Positions 1-8,891 of a stretch of DNA of 64,000 nucleotides are shown here, piece after piece. The notes below the pieces were generated by a model. The model did no database searches and was not told the origin of the DNA. It saw only the letters and a program-made list of their open reading frames with translations. The position numbers and the translations under genes are program-made. The stretch is from JBBAGC01 sp964491265 (GTDB taxonomy: Bacteria; Spirochaetota; UBA4802; UBA5550). The stretch lies in contig CAZBFP010000001.1 in assembly GCA_964491265.1 (NCBI GenBank), positions 295,696-359,695 on the forward strand, given 5' to 3'. The number at the start of each line of letters is the position of its first letter. The first letter of the stretch is position 1.

Positions 1-1
1 C

Positions 2-1456
2 CTTGACACAGATTTTATTCCTGAGTTAATCAATAAAAGGATTCAGGAAAAATCTCCTGACTCCAACATATTTATTTCTATTCCGGAATCTTATGAAGGG
101 AAGCTGAAGGAATATCCCTCATTATTTTTACGTGACGATTCTGATGATCTTTCTTTCTGGAAAAAAATATTTGAACAGACCGGTTCTTCCCATATTGCAG
201 TTATCAAGGCTGATTCCCCTTTTATCGATCCTGATGTAATATTGGAGATGTGCGATCTTCACTCCTCCTATCTCTCGGAATTCACATTCTCTGAAAATCT
301 CCCGGAAGGCTTTTCATGCGAAATTATTTCCTGTGAACTTATTTCCCAGTTACCTGAAACTGCTGAAAAGACACTCCCCTTAAGCAAGGTGGTGCGGTCA
401 AATATCAATCAGTTTGATGTTGAACTTTTTTACAAAGACCCTGACATCCGTGATAAAAGACTCGGCTTCCGCACATCTTTACCAGGAGAGAAAAAGATCC
501 TCGAAAACATATATTCATTAAATAAAAGCATCCCTTCATACAGTGAAATAAAATCAGTGATTGACTCCAACCCGGAAGTTCTGTATACAGGCCCCTCCTA
601 TGTTGAAATTGAACTTACTGGAGCCTGTACCCTTGACTGTATCTTCTGTTACAGAAAGTCATTAAAAAATGAACATGGCCATATGACCCGGGAATCTATG
701 GGAAAAATTCTCACCGGACTCAGGGATTTTAATCTCCCCTATACAGTATGCTTTGGAGGCTCCGGTGAACCTCTTGATCACCCCGAATTTTACACCCTGG
801 CTGAGATGGTAATAAATGAATCTCTTGCAGAGCTCCTTATTATTGAAACAAACGGAATTAAAGCTGACAGCAATTTTAAATCATTCATTTCCAAACCGGA
901 GTCATCTAAAATAAAAGTTATCATTAACAATAACAGCCTGGACAGCAAATCATATGAATCGCTCCACGGATCTGATCATTTTGAATCAGTCCTGGCCAAT
1001 ATCCACTCTCTAAAGGAACTCAATAGCAATGGTGAAAGGATGTTTATTCAGGTAATGAAAATAAATGAAACAGATGTACTTGCAGGTGAAACCAGCCAGA
1101 AATCCTATCTGGACAGGTATTACGATTACTGGGAAGGGCATAAAATACCTATAATACTTCAGAAGCAGAATACCTACTTCAGCCGTATTCCGGACAGACG
1201 ATACTCCGATCTCTCCCCTGTAAAGCGCGGGCCATGCTGGCATCTTCAGAGGGATCTCTACATACTTTCAGACGGCACAATTCCATTCTGCAAACAGGAT
1301 ATTGATGGAGAATACAGCTCCCTCTCGATTAATGATTTCTCTATAAAGGATATCTGGGAGAAACGTAAAAACTTTTTTACAGATAATTACCAGGGGAAAT
1401 TCCAACAGAATCCTGACTGTAAAAAATGCGACGAGTGGTATACATTTAACTTCTAA
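2..1456 (+). CDS. Radical SAM/SPASM protein with SpsF-like N-terminal region (5' partial)
   Basis: The frame is open from base 2, so the start lies outside the window; 484 residues are visible. Around visible residue 208 is the radical-SAM cluster motif CTLDCIFC (C-x3-C-x2-C), followed by a glycine-rich GGSGEP strand. The C-terminus has SPASM-type cysteines (GPCW, PFCKQD, CKKCDEW) that would bind extra Fe-S clusters. The roughly 190 residues before the radical-SAM core are not part of a normal radical-SAM fold. They contain KADSPFIDPD, which resembles GDNPFID in the SpsF-like protein encoded next, suggesting a degenerate sugar nucleotidyltransferase domain. The architecture matches the spirochaete-restricted spiro-SPASM family. 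The substrate is unknown. It is followed by SpsF- and PseG-like genes, so a role in sugar or glycan modification is inferred. An internal ATG at 242 would remove much of the N-terminal domain and is unlikely to be the start. Confidence 0.85.
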   Translation, partial: LDTDFIPELINKRIQEKSPDSNIFISIPESYEGKLKEYPSLFLRDDSDDLSFWKKIFEQTGSSHIAVIKADSPFIDPDVILEMCDLHSSYLSEFTFSENLPEGFSCEIISCELISQLPETAEKTLPLSKVVRSNINQFDVELFYKDPDIRDKRLGFRTSLPGEKKILENIYSLNKSIPSYSEIKSVIDSNPEVLYTGPSYVEIELTGACTLDCIFCYRKSLKNEHGHMTRESMGKILTGLRDFNLPYTVCFGGSGEPLDHPEFYTLAEMVINESLAELLIIETNGIKADSNFKSFISKPESSKIKVIINNNSLDSKSYESLHGSDHFESVLANIHSLKELNSNGERMFIQVMKINETDVLAGETSQKSYLDRYYDYWEGHKIPIILQKQNTYFSRIPDRRYSDLSPVKRGPCWHLQRDLYILSDGTIPFCKQDIDGEYSSLSINDFSIKDIWEKRKNFFTDNYQGKFQQNPDCKKCDEWYTFNF

Positions 1457-1478
1457 ACTTCATTAACCGGAAGGTATT

Positions 1479-2225
1479 GTGAAAACTGCAGCAGTAATAC
1501 AGGCGAGAATCTCCTCAACACGGCTCCCGGGCAAGGCTTTAAAAAAACTCTGCGGACTCCCCCTTACTCAGCACGTAATAGAGCGGGTAAAAAAAATCAG
1601 CGGCGTGAGCCGTATTATTCTCGCAACCGGCGACAGGCCTGAGAACAGGCCATTAATTGATCTGTCAAATGACCTTGGGATAGAATCCTTTTCCGGCTCA
1701 GAAGATGATGTTCTTTCCAGGTACTGGAATGCTGTTGAAAATCTCGATTGTGATTATTTAATCAGGATTACAGGTGATAATCCATTCATAGATTTTGAAT
1801 CAGCTTCTCAGGCGCTTAACCATGCAGTAAGCAATAATGCGGATCACTCCTATGTAAAGGGGATACCCCTGGGAACCGGAGTGGAGATAATCAGGAAATC
1901 AGCTCTTGAAAAGGCCTTCGTCCATGGCACCACACCCTACCAGAGAGAGCATGTGACACCCTATATTAAAGAGAATCCCGGAATCTTCAAACTGAGCCAT
2001 TTCCAGGCAGATATGGATAACCCATTCCCCCATCTGCGCCTCACTGTTGACACTGAAGAGGATTTTACTGTTGCTGAAATTTTATACAATGCCCTTTATA
2101 AAGGGGAGCCTGTTCCATTAATTGATCTTATTGAATATGTTAAACTGAACCCTTCAATAATCGAGATTAACCGCAATGTTGAGCAGCGCCCTATGACCCA
2201 CAGCAGTATTAGCGATGAAAAATAG
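1479..2225 (+). CDS. SpsF-like cytidylyltransferase family protein
   Basis: This 248-residue protein opens with the nucleotide-binding signature QARISSTRLPGK at residues 8-19 and has RITGDNPFID near residue 100. Both are typical of the CMP-sugar nucleotidyltransferase group that includes SpsF, PseF and NeuA. Such enzymes activate acidic sugars as CMP derivatives for polysaccharides or flagellin glycosylation. The start is a GTG at 1479 with AAGG just upstream; no better ATG precedes the conserved motif. It follows the radical-SAM gene by 22 nt and overlaps the PseG-like gene by 11 nt, so the three are probably co-transcribed. The exact sugar cannot be read from the sequence. Confidence 0.85.
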   Translation: MKTAAVIQARISSTRLPGKALKKLCGLPLTQHVIERVKKISGVSRIILATGDRPENRPLIDLSNDLGIESFSGSEDDVLSRYWNAVENLDCDYLIRITGDNPFIDFESASQALNHAVSNNADHSYVKGIPLGTGVEIIRKSALEKAFVHGTTPYQREHVTPYIKENPGIFKLSHFQADMDNPFPHLRLTVDTEEDFTVAEILYNALYKGEPVPLIDLIEYVKLNPSIIEINRNVEQRPMTHSSISDEK

Positions 2226-3129
2226 AATTCTAATTATAACAGGAACCGGCGGCGGACTGGGGATGGGGCATCTCCAGAGAATGCTCACTCTGGCAGCGGT
2301 CATTCTTGACAGAGATGATTACAATCTTTCAATTCTTTTAAACAGTAGAGAATCTCTCCCCTCTGAATTCGGACATACCTTTATAGAATCTCTCCCGGAA
2401 AAATGTGACCTTATAATAAGGGATATGCGCGATTCATCAGCAGAAGAGATTGAAAAACTGAAAAAAATAGCTCAAACTCTTGTTATTGATGATACGGGGG
2501 GAGGGAGGGATTTGTCAAATTATGCCATAGATCTACTCCCCAATCAAGGGCACAAAGTCTCCAGTTCATTCTACAGAGAAGAATTTTTTCTTTACGGTTT
2601 CAATTTCACAAAGGGATTAAAAGGAGCAGCTGGAAAAGGTAAAGAAAAATTTATAGATATTGCATTTTATACAGGATCAGAAACTCCGGGATATGTAACT
2701 GAAAAACTTAAAAATATCCTCCCGCAAAATGCCCGGGTTATTCATCTCACAGGGGGGAGCCCCATAGATTTTTTCTCAGGGGAACCTGCATATGAGAAAC
2801 TCTCATACCCTGAAATACTTCTGGGGACGAAAGTGCTTATAACACATTTCGGGATCACACTCTTTGAAGGCTCATTATGCGGCTGTTCACTTTTTACATA
2901 TAACCCGACCGGTTACCACAGGGAGCTCACAGCTTTAGTAAAAGATCAGCTGAATATTACAGACCTGGGGCTTTACAGCTCAGAAATCCCCCATACTGCA
3001 ATAAACGCCTTAAATATGAAATTTCAGATGAATAAAGATCATTCTATTGATGAAGATAAGATTATCCGCACCGCTTCAGCAGGAGCGGAGAGATTCTACG
3101 AATATATCAGGTCCCTGCTCCCGTCATAG
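2215..3129 (+). CDS. PseG-like nucleotide-sugar hydrolase / GT28-fold protein
   Basis: 304 residues. The N-terminus has a glycine-rich loop and GMGHLQR, matching the G-x-G-H-x-x-R motif of PseG, the hydrolase that removes UDP from UDP-2,4-diacetamido-trideoxy-altrose in pseudaminic acid synthesis. A second nucleotide-binding stretch, THFGITLFEGSLCG, lies near residue 215, as in GT28/MurG-like folds. The ATG at 2215 sits inside the end of the SpsF-like gene, indicating translational coupling. An SpsF-like plus PseG-like pair suggests activation of a nonulosonic-type sugar. The other pathway enzymes (PseB, PseC, PseH, PseI) are not in the window, so pathway assignment remains inference. Confidence 0.75.
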   Translation: MKNRILIITGTGGGLGMGHLQRMLTLAAVILDRDDYNLSILLNSRESLPSEFGHTFIESLPEKCDLIIRDMRDSSAEEIEKLKKIAQTLVIDDTGGGRDLSNYAIDLLPNQGHKVSSSFYREEFFLYGFNFTKGLKGAAGKGKEKFIDIAFYTGSETPGYVTEKLKNILPQNARVIHLTGGSPIDFFSGEPAYEKLSYPEILLGTKVLITHFGITLFEGSLCGCSLFTYNPTGYHRELTALVKDQLNITDLGLYSSEIPHTAINALNMKFQMNKDHSIDEDKIIRTASAGAERFYEYIRSLLPS

Positions 3130-3142
3130 TCTGCAGAAATTT

Positions 3143-3550
3143 TCAGCTGATCCCTTTTTTTGCAAAAAAATCCACGTACTCCTTGTCACTACCCATAATA
3201 TGATTAACAAGCCACTCCTTTAAAAATCCCATGAGGCTAAGGGAGATTGAGGTTTTCCCCTCAGATACCTGTTCAATATAATCCTCAACTTTTTTAACAA
3301 GCCCTTCATGTTCCATCTTATGTTTTTTATAACCGGGATAGCCGTACTGCAGCATAAAACCCTCTTCATGCCCGAAATGAAAGATGGTATATTTAAGAAG
3401 ATCGTTAAGAAGAGAAGACATAATCCCTTGCTGCGCCCTCACTGTAATGCTGTCATGAAGCCTGTTTGCAAGAGAAATGAGCTCCTTATGGTCATTATCA
3501 AAAAGCTCCACTCCAACGCTTAATTCATCTGTCCAAGTAATAAATGCCAT
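3143..3550 (-). CDS. Bacteriohemerythrin-like protein
   Basis: A 135-residue hemerythrin-fold protein. The metal ligands are visible: H21 in DNDHKEL, H58 and E62 in HFGHEE, H77 and H81 in HKMEH, and a C-terminal H...D pair in HIMGSDKEY. These bind a di-iron centre that carries or senses O2, and the length is normal for stand-alone bacteriohemerythrins. No signal peptide is seen, so it is cytoplasmic. It is convergent with the PseG-like gene (14-nt gap) and transcribed alone. A role in oxygen scavenging or delivery fits a microaerophilic or anaerobic spirochaete but is inferred. Confidence 0.92.
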   Translation of the reverse strand: MAFITWTDELSVGVELFDNDHKELISLANRLHDSITVRAQQGIMSSLLNDLLKYTIFHFGHEEGFMLQYGYPGYKKHKMEHEGLVKKVEDYIEQVSEGKTSISLSLMGFLKEWLVNHIMGSDKEYVDFFAKKGIS

Positions 3551-3724
3551 CGCTTTACTCCTATTTAAATAAACAATAAAATACTAATTTTGCATGTTCA
3601 TATGTCAACATGATTATTATACAGATAAAAAAACTTATTTTTTTTAAAAAAATTCAAACAAAATCATCCTTTTTTCGTAATAACTATAAGGACATATTTT
3701 TAAATAATGGAGAGTTTAATTACA

Positions 3725-4195
3725 ATGAAAAAATTTCTAATCTTATGCTTAACTGCGCTTTTTGCTTTTACCGGGTGTTTTTCAGATGATGAAGAGAAAT
3801 ATTTGAAAATAAAATTTAAGATGGATGGTGTTCAGAAAGAATTAAAAAGTTATGATGGCATTGGTTTTTTAGAAAATACATTTCGAGATGAATGGAGTTG
3901 CGGATGGCACAATGGCTCTACAGAACGCTTCACAATAGCTCTACCAGGATCCGTATCATCAGGAAGCAGCTACAGCACAGGACAAATTAATATTTTTTAT
4001 ACAGATCCCCACGATAATGATTACTGGCTTGAAGATTTCCCAGGGAATGAATTAAATTGGGATGATTTCACAATAAATGTAGAAAGATGGGATGGATTAG
4101 GCGGTAAAGCATCCGGTACATTTCAGGGGACGATGGATGAAGGCAGTATCCTGATAACTGAGGGATATTTTGAAGCCAGTATTGACGAATACTAA
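3725..4195 (+). CDS. Hypothetical lipoprotein
   Basis: I do not recognise the family. The 156-residue product has a positively charged start (MKKF), a hydrophobic stretch and the lipobox FTGC, so it should be a lipid-anchored envelope protein. The mature part is rich in acidic residues, glycine, serine and tryptophan and looks like a small beta-sandwich. I chose the ATG at 3725 over the in-frame ATG at 3707 because a GGAGAG ribosome-binding site (3709-3714) lies about 10 nt upstream of 3725 and the signal peptide begins there. It appears monocistronic. Confidence 0.65.
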   Translation: MKKFLILCLTALFAFTGCFSDDEEKYLKIKFKMDGVQKELKSYDGIGFLENTFRDEWSCGWHNGSTERFTIALPGSVSSGSSYSTGQINIFYTDPHDNDYWLEDFPGNELNWDDFTINVERWDGLGGKASGTFQGTMDEGSILITEGYFEASIDEY

Positions 4196-4324
4196 TCTTA
4201 AGAACTATGTAATGGCAGTGTCACTATTGAGATAACAATTAAAAAAAAGAATTTACTCCTCATCAGCAGAGAGCTATAATCTCCAATGTATACACATGGA
4301 AAATAGAAAAATTGGAGTATTATT

Positions 4325-4876
4325 ATGGAACTTAATGAAGCCATATTGACACGCAGATCGGTTAGGAAATTCACCGATTATTATGTTACTGATGAGGAGA
4401 TAAATTCTATTCTTGAAGCAGTTCAATGGGCCCCTTCATGGTCAAACAGCCAGTGCTGGGAGATAATTGTTATCCGTGACAGGGAGCTTATTAAAAAGGT
4501 TACTGAAACATATTCAGAGACCAATCCCGCAAAAAAATGCTCCATGACTGCATCTGTCATACTTGCTGTTGCAGGAAAAGCTGATTTACCCGGGTTCAGG
4601 GATGGAGTTCCCCGCACAAAATTTGATTCCTGGTTCATGTTCGATCTTGGAATTGCGGTTCAGAACATATCCCTTAAAGCCCATGATCTTGGCCTGGGAT
4701 CAGTAATTGTAGGTTCACTGGATCATAATAAATGCGCTGAACTACTGGGAATTAAAAAGCCCTATGAACTTGCTGCACTTCTCCCCATAGGGAAACCTGT
4801 TGAATTCAAAAAAGAGGGCCCCAGAAGACGGGATATTTCAGAATTCACACATATGAACAGATTCGGCAATAGATAA
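4325..4876 (+). CDS. Nitroreductase family protein
   Basis: 183 residues with the FMN-binding signature TRRSVRKF at residues 9-16 and APSWSNSQCWE about 30 residues later, followed by the usual GLGLGSVIVG-like segment in the C-terminal half. The family reduces nitro compounds, quinones or other acceptors using NAD(P)H and FMN. Length and motif order fit a complete single-domain member. A GGAG lies about 10 nt before the ATG. The physiological substrate is not evident. Its 3' end is followed by a perfect inverted repeat shared with the convergent FeoC-like gene. Confidence 0.9.
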   Translation: MELNEAILTRRSVRKFTDYYVTDEEINSILEAVQWAPSWSNSQCWEIIVIRDRELIKKVTETYSETNPAKKCSMTASVILAVAGKADLPGFRDGVPRTKFDSWFMFDLGIAVQNISLKAHDLGLGSVIVGSLDHNKCAELLGIKKPYELAALLPIGKPVEFKKEGPRRRDISEFTHMNRFGNR

Positions 4877-4929
4877 AAAATTCTTCTTAAATTTTGCGTT
4901 ACTGGTCATAAACAAAAATATCCTCATCT

Positions 4930-4978
4930 AATATAGTATATAAAATACCCTCTGAAGGTACATTTTATATACTATATT
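4930..4978. terminator. AT-rich 17-bp perfect inverted repeat between convergent genes
   Basis: Arms 4930-4946 and 4962-4978 are exact reverse complements (17 nt each) with a 15-nt spacer that itself contains TACC/GGTA. It lies between the convergent nitroreductase and FeoC-like genes. Its position suggests a bidirectional transcription terminator. The stem is almost entirely A/T, so a protein-binding site is an alternative. Confidence 0.55.
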
Positions 4979-4989
4979 TCAGATTTCAT

Positions 4990-5217
4990 TTATTTAAAAG
5001 CATAAAGCTTCTCTGTTCCTCTTGAAGGACATGTCCCGGGACATCCGCTGCATGAGCATGCATCCCCCGGCTCTAAAACCTCAACTCTCCCCTGCATGAC
5101 CATGTGATCTATTGCCGCAGATGCAACCTCTCTATCACATTTAAGATTTACTGTAATAACACCCAGTGTTGCTGGTCCATGTTTTTGAAGAAACTGTTTT
5201 ACTTCCGAAATAATCAT
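4990..5217 (-). CDS. FeoC-like winged-helix regulator
   Basis: A 75-residue protein with an N-terminal winged helix (residues 1-50) and a C-terminal wing carrying C-x-C-x2-C-x3-C (CSCSGCPGTC), the Fe-S cluster loop of FeoC-like regulators. FeoC normally acts with the ferrous iron transporter FeoB as a regulator or stabiliser. Here neither FeoA nor FeoB is adjacent, so it is an orphan in this window. It is divergent from the small membrane protein at 5382, with 164 nt of A/T-rich DNA between them. Confidence 0.75.
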   Translation of the reverse strand: MIISEVKQFLQKHGPATLGVITVNLKCDREVASAAIDHMVMQGRVEVLEPGDACSCSGCPGTCPSRGTEKLYAFK

Positions 5218-5263
5218 ATTAACACCTTGCGATAGTCTTATTAAATAATGTTAGACAAGTAAA

Positions 5264-5280
5264 ACAAAATGTTGTTTTGT
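5264..5280. promoter_or_regulatory. Small inverted repeat upstream of FeoC-like gene
   Basis: ACAAAA (5264-5269) and TTTTGT (5275-5280) form an inverted repeat separated by 5 nt, in the divergent intergenic region between the FeoC-like gene and the 5382 gene. It could be an operator. No known regulator consensus was matched, and in A/T-rich DNA this may be chance. Confidence 0.2.
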
Positions 5281-5381
5281 CAACCTTTTTATTATCCAAT
5301 TTTTCTATATGAATTTATTTTTCGTTTTTGTTAAGTTTTTTTATTATATTAATCTTATGATATAAATATGAGGTATATATT

Positions 5382-5759
5382 ATGGGTGAAGAAGAAAGCA
5401 TTATAAAAAAAACAAACCGCAGACAAGGACAGGATCCGCTTATGAAAGCCCTGACAGCTATTGTAATGGCATCTTTCTCTCTGGTGTTTTTAATATTCAT
5501 CCTCATACTAATGCCTAAAACTTCTGAACAGATAATGTACTTCAGAAAATATAACCTTGAACCGGATATGCCATGGGAGGAATCATTTCTCACATACGCA
5601 TTTATCCTGCTGATTATTCAGCTCCTTATGTCATGCACAGGAATAGTAATAAACATTGTCAGGGCTAAAAGGAGAAACGATAAATTCCACTATTCACTCC
5701 TGGTTTTCACAATTATCTCACTTATAGGGATAATCGGAATCACTATATCCAGAGGATAA
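5382..5759 (+). CDS. Small integral membrane protein of unknown function
   Basis: A 125-residue protein I do not recognise. It has a charged N-terminus (residues 1-20) and three hydrophobic segments at about 23-43, 68-92 and 104-122, consistent with three transmembrane helices and a short basic loop (RAKRRN). GAGG lies about 10 nt upstream of the ATG. Its stop codon ends one base before the stop of the convergent RND transporter gene, so the two genes share no spacer. No function is proposed. Confidence 0.6.
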   Translation: MGEEESIIKKTNRRQGQDPLMKALTAIVMASFSLVFLIFILILMPKTSEQIMYFRKYNLEPDMPWEESFLTYAFILLIIQLLMSCTGIVINIVRAKRRNDKFHYSLLVFTIISLIGIIGITISRG

Positions 5760-8700
5760 TTAAAGCTCTTCGTCAAGATCTATAAAAACCTTCCTCTCCC
5801 ATTTTGCTGTTAAACTATATGCGCAGGGCACAACAAAAAGGGTCAGGGCAGTGGAGAAAATCATTCCGCCAAGCACAGCCACAGCCATAGGTATGCGGGT
5901 TTCAGCACCGGGACCGAGGGCCAGGGCCGGTGGGATTGATGCTGCTATAGTAGATATTGTTGTCATAAGAATAGGCCTGAGCCTTATAGGGCATGCAGTC
6001 AAAAGAGCTTCATAAACAGGCATCTTCTCCTTCTCCCGCATCTGGTTTGTAAACTCAACAAGGAGTATGGAATTTTTTTTCACAAGACCCATAAGCAGAA
6101 TAAGGCCTATAAAGCTGAATATGTTTATAGTCTGCCCCATTATATACAATGCAAATAAAGCGCCTGAAAAGCTGAAAGGCAATGAGAGGAGTATAATAAA
6201 TGGATGGATAAATGAATTAAACTGACTGGCAAGAATCATATAAGAAGCAATTACTCCAACAATAAGAACAAATAAAAGCGAATTAAATGATTCACTGGTG
6301 GCTTTCGCACTCCCTGTTATTTCAGGGTAATACCCTTCAGGGAGAACAGACCTTGCGATTTTCATTGCCTCATCAATACCCTCCTGCTGTGAAAAACCTG
6401 CTGCCGGATTTGCGTATATGGAGATTGCCCTCTCCCTGTTAACCCTGCTTATTGAGAGCATGGACTTTCCCGATACAACTTTTACCACTTCAGATAATCT
6501 TACAAGCTCCCCTCTATTATTCCTTACATAGATAGACTTGATATCCTCAATATTCCTCCGCTCCCCCTGCTTGAGCCTTACACGCATATCAAACCTGTGG
6601 CCATCTTCGGTAAACTTCCCTACCCTGGTCCCGCCGATAAGTGCGCTTACGGTATTCCCGATTGATGCCATACTGACTCCCCTCATCTCAGCAGCAGCCC
6701 TGTCAGGTATAATTCTCACTTCGGGTTGACCTACATCATAATTAGAATCCACATCAACAAGCATACCGCTCGATCTCATAAGATCCTGTATCTTTAATGC
6801 AGACTCCCCGAGAAGATCCCAGTCTGCACCTTTAATATTAAATTCCACAGGATATCCCCTTGAAGCTGAAAAACCTCTCAAAGAGAAAGTCCTTATGGAC
6901 ACCCTCATATCCTTCGGGAATTCTCTGCCGGCAGCCCTTATAATATCTATAAGCTCCTTCTGCCCCAGGGGACGTCCCTTTTCTGGATCAACAGGCCTCT
7001 TCCCCGGTTTATGCATTGATACATTAATCATACTCTGGTTGGATGTGCCTGAACCGAATCCACCCACTATTGAATAGTAATGAGATATCTCCGGCCTCCC
7101 TGCAAGATACTCCTCCACCTTTTTTGTCATCATGTCATTATACTCCATTGATGAACCGGCAGGGAGCCTTATATTAACAAGAAACATCCCCTGATCCTGC
7201 TCAGGTACGAGTTCTTTCTTAAGGGGGATCAGCATAAAAAGTGAAACCGCAAATATCATTGATGCGACAAGAAGAACCTTTCCCCAGTTGCGCAGAGCAA
7301 CAACAAGGAGAGAACTGTAAAGAGAAGAGAGATACTGGAAACTCTGATTAACAGCCCGGTTAAGCACCTTTGAATCATCAGCTGCAGTGAGGAATCGGGA
7401 AGACCTCATTGGTGTAAGTGTTAACGCCTCCAGAAGAGAGAGTAATACAGCAACAGTTATTGTAACACCAAACTGAAGAAAATATTTTCCAATAACCCCT
7501 GACATAAAAGCAACAGGCAGAAATATTGCCACAACAGCTAAAGTAGCAGCAACTGCAGCAAATGTTACCTGCCTTGCCCCCAGTCTTGCTGCTTTAATAC
7601 GATCCTTCCCCTGGCTCATGAAACGGCTGATATTTTCCATAACCATAATGGTATCATCAACAACAATACCTATAACCAGGGTGAGCGCAAGAAGTGTAAA
7701 TGTATTAAGAGTAAACCCGAAAAAGTAGAGAAAAATAAATGTACCCATTACAGACATGGGGATTGCCAGTAAGATATTAATAGTAGAAGCCCAGGAACCG
7801 AGAAAAAGGAAACAGACCAGACCTGTTAATAATGCAGAAAGAATAATAGTAAATATAAGTTCATCAATCGATTCTTCAATATAGGATGTCCAGTTATGGG
7901 ACACCTGGATGTCATACCCGGAAGGGAGTATTTTACGGATATCATCAGCTCTGCTGATCCCCTCCTTAGCCACAAGTACTGAATTTGCACCCCTCTGCTT
8001 AAAGAGTGCTATCCCTATACTATTTTTACCGTTGAATCTTGAGAATCTTCTGGAATCAGCAAGTCCGTCTTCAATTTCGCAGATATCTTTAAGAAAAATT
8101 CTGCTGTAAACAGGGCTCCCCCCCCTCTGGGTTATGGGGATATTTTTTATAGACTCAATAGTATAGGCTTCACCAAGGGATCTTAAAACCAGTTCCTGTT
8201 TCTCAGTTTCCAGATTCCCCCCGGGAACCTCTATATGCTCCCTGCCAACAGCATTGATTATATCATCAACTGTAAACTCGTAGCGTCTAAGTTTATCTCT
8301 GTCCACCCAGATGCGGATATTTCTGTCAATATAACCGAAGAGCCTCACCTCGCCGACACCGGGGATGGTCTGGAACCTGTCGCGCAGATTATAGCGCACA
8401 TATGACATCTGATCCTTTAATGGCGAATCAGATGTAACAGCAAAAATAATTATCGGCTGATCTTCAGGATTCCTCTTTGAGATAATGGGGAAATCAACAT
8501 CTGCGGGTAAAAGCCTCTGGGCCCTGGAAAGCTTTGACTGAATCTCCTGCATTGCAACATCAACATTTCTGTTAATATCAAGTTCTACCGTAATCCTGGC
8601 TGATCCCATCCTTGCTACAGATGTTACTTCAGTAACCCCTTCCACGCTTACTACAGCATCTTCAATAACATCAACAATATCTGTTTCAACAATTTCCGGG

Positions 8701-8864
8701 GACGCACCTTCATACTCCACACTAATGCTGACCATTGGAAGATCCACATCCGGCATCTGGGAAACGCCCATACGGCTGTAGGAGATAGCGCCGAAGAAAA
8801 TCAGCCCGAACATGAGCATCCAGGCAAAAACAGGATTCTTAATTGATATGTCAGATAGGGTCAT
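5760..8864 (-). CDS. RND-family efflux transporter, inner membrane pump (AcrB/MexB type)
   Basis: 1034 residues, the normal length for a hydrophobe/amphiphile efflux RND pump. It shows the first transmembrane helix (FAWMLMFGLIFFG), two large periplasmic loops and the twin aspartates GIVVDDTIMVMEN near residue 400 that relay protons in TM4. The second half repeats the fold (GLVKKNSILLVEF in TM10, PCPIRLRP-like loop). It should export drugs, bile-like compounds or lipids by proton antiport. It lies 27 nt after the TolC-type gene, so the two form an operon. A periplasmic adaptor (membrane fusion protein) gene, normally required, is absent on both sides. The start ATG is preceded by a GGGGA ribosome-binding site on the minus strand. 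Confidence 0.93.
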   Translation of the reverse strand: MTLSDISIKNPVFAWMLMFGLIFFGAISYSRMGVSQMPDVDLPMVSISVEYEGASPEIVETDIVDVIEDAVVSVEGVTEVTSVARMGSARITVELDINRNVDVAMQEIQSKLSRAQRLLPADVDFPIISKRNPEDQPIIIFAVTSDSPLKDQMSYVRYNLRDRFQTIPGVGEVRLFGYIDRNIRIWVDRDKLRRYEFTVDDIINAVGREHIEVPGGNLETEKQELVLRSLGEAYTIESIKNIPITQRGGSPVYSRIFLKDICEIEDGLADSRRFSRFNGKNSIGIALFKQRGANSVLVAKEGISRADDIRKILPSGYDIQVSHNWTSYIEESIDELIFTIILSALLTGLVCFLFLGSWASTINILLAIPMSVMGTFIFLYFFGFTLNTFTLLALTLVIGIVVDDTIMVMENISRFMSQGKDRIKAARLGARQVTFAAVAATLAVVAIFLPVAFMSGVIGKYFLQFGVTITVAVLLSLLEALTLTPMRSSRFLTAADDSKVLNRAVNQSFQYLSSLYSSLLVVALRNWGKVLLVASMIFAVSLFMLIPLKKELVPEQDQGMFLVNIRLPAGSSMEYNDMMTKKVEEYLAGRPEISHYYSIVGGFGSGTSNQSMINVSMHKPGKRPVDPEKGRPLGQKELIDIIRAAGREFPKDMRVSIRTFSLRGFSASRGYPVEFNIKGADWDLLGESALKIQDLMRSSGMLVDVDSNYDVGQPEVRIIPDRAAAEMRGVSMASIGNTVSALIGGTRVGKFTEDGHRFDMRVRLKQGERRNIEDIKSIYVRNNRGELVRLSEVVKVVSGKSMLSISRVNRERAISIYANPAAGFSQQEGIDEAMKIARSVLPEGYYPEITGSAKATSESFNSLLFVLIVGVIASYMILASQFNSFIHPFIILLSLPFSFSGALFALYIMGQTINIFSFIGLILLMGLVKKNSILLVEFTNQMREKEKMPVYEALLTACPIRLRPILMTTISTIAASIPPALALGPGAETRIPMAVAVLGGMIFSTALTLFVVPCAYSLTAKWERKVFIDLDEEL

Positions 8865-8891
8865 ACTTTTCCCCGGATTATTTTATTTAAC

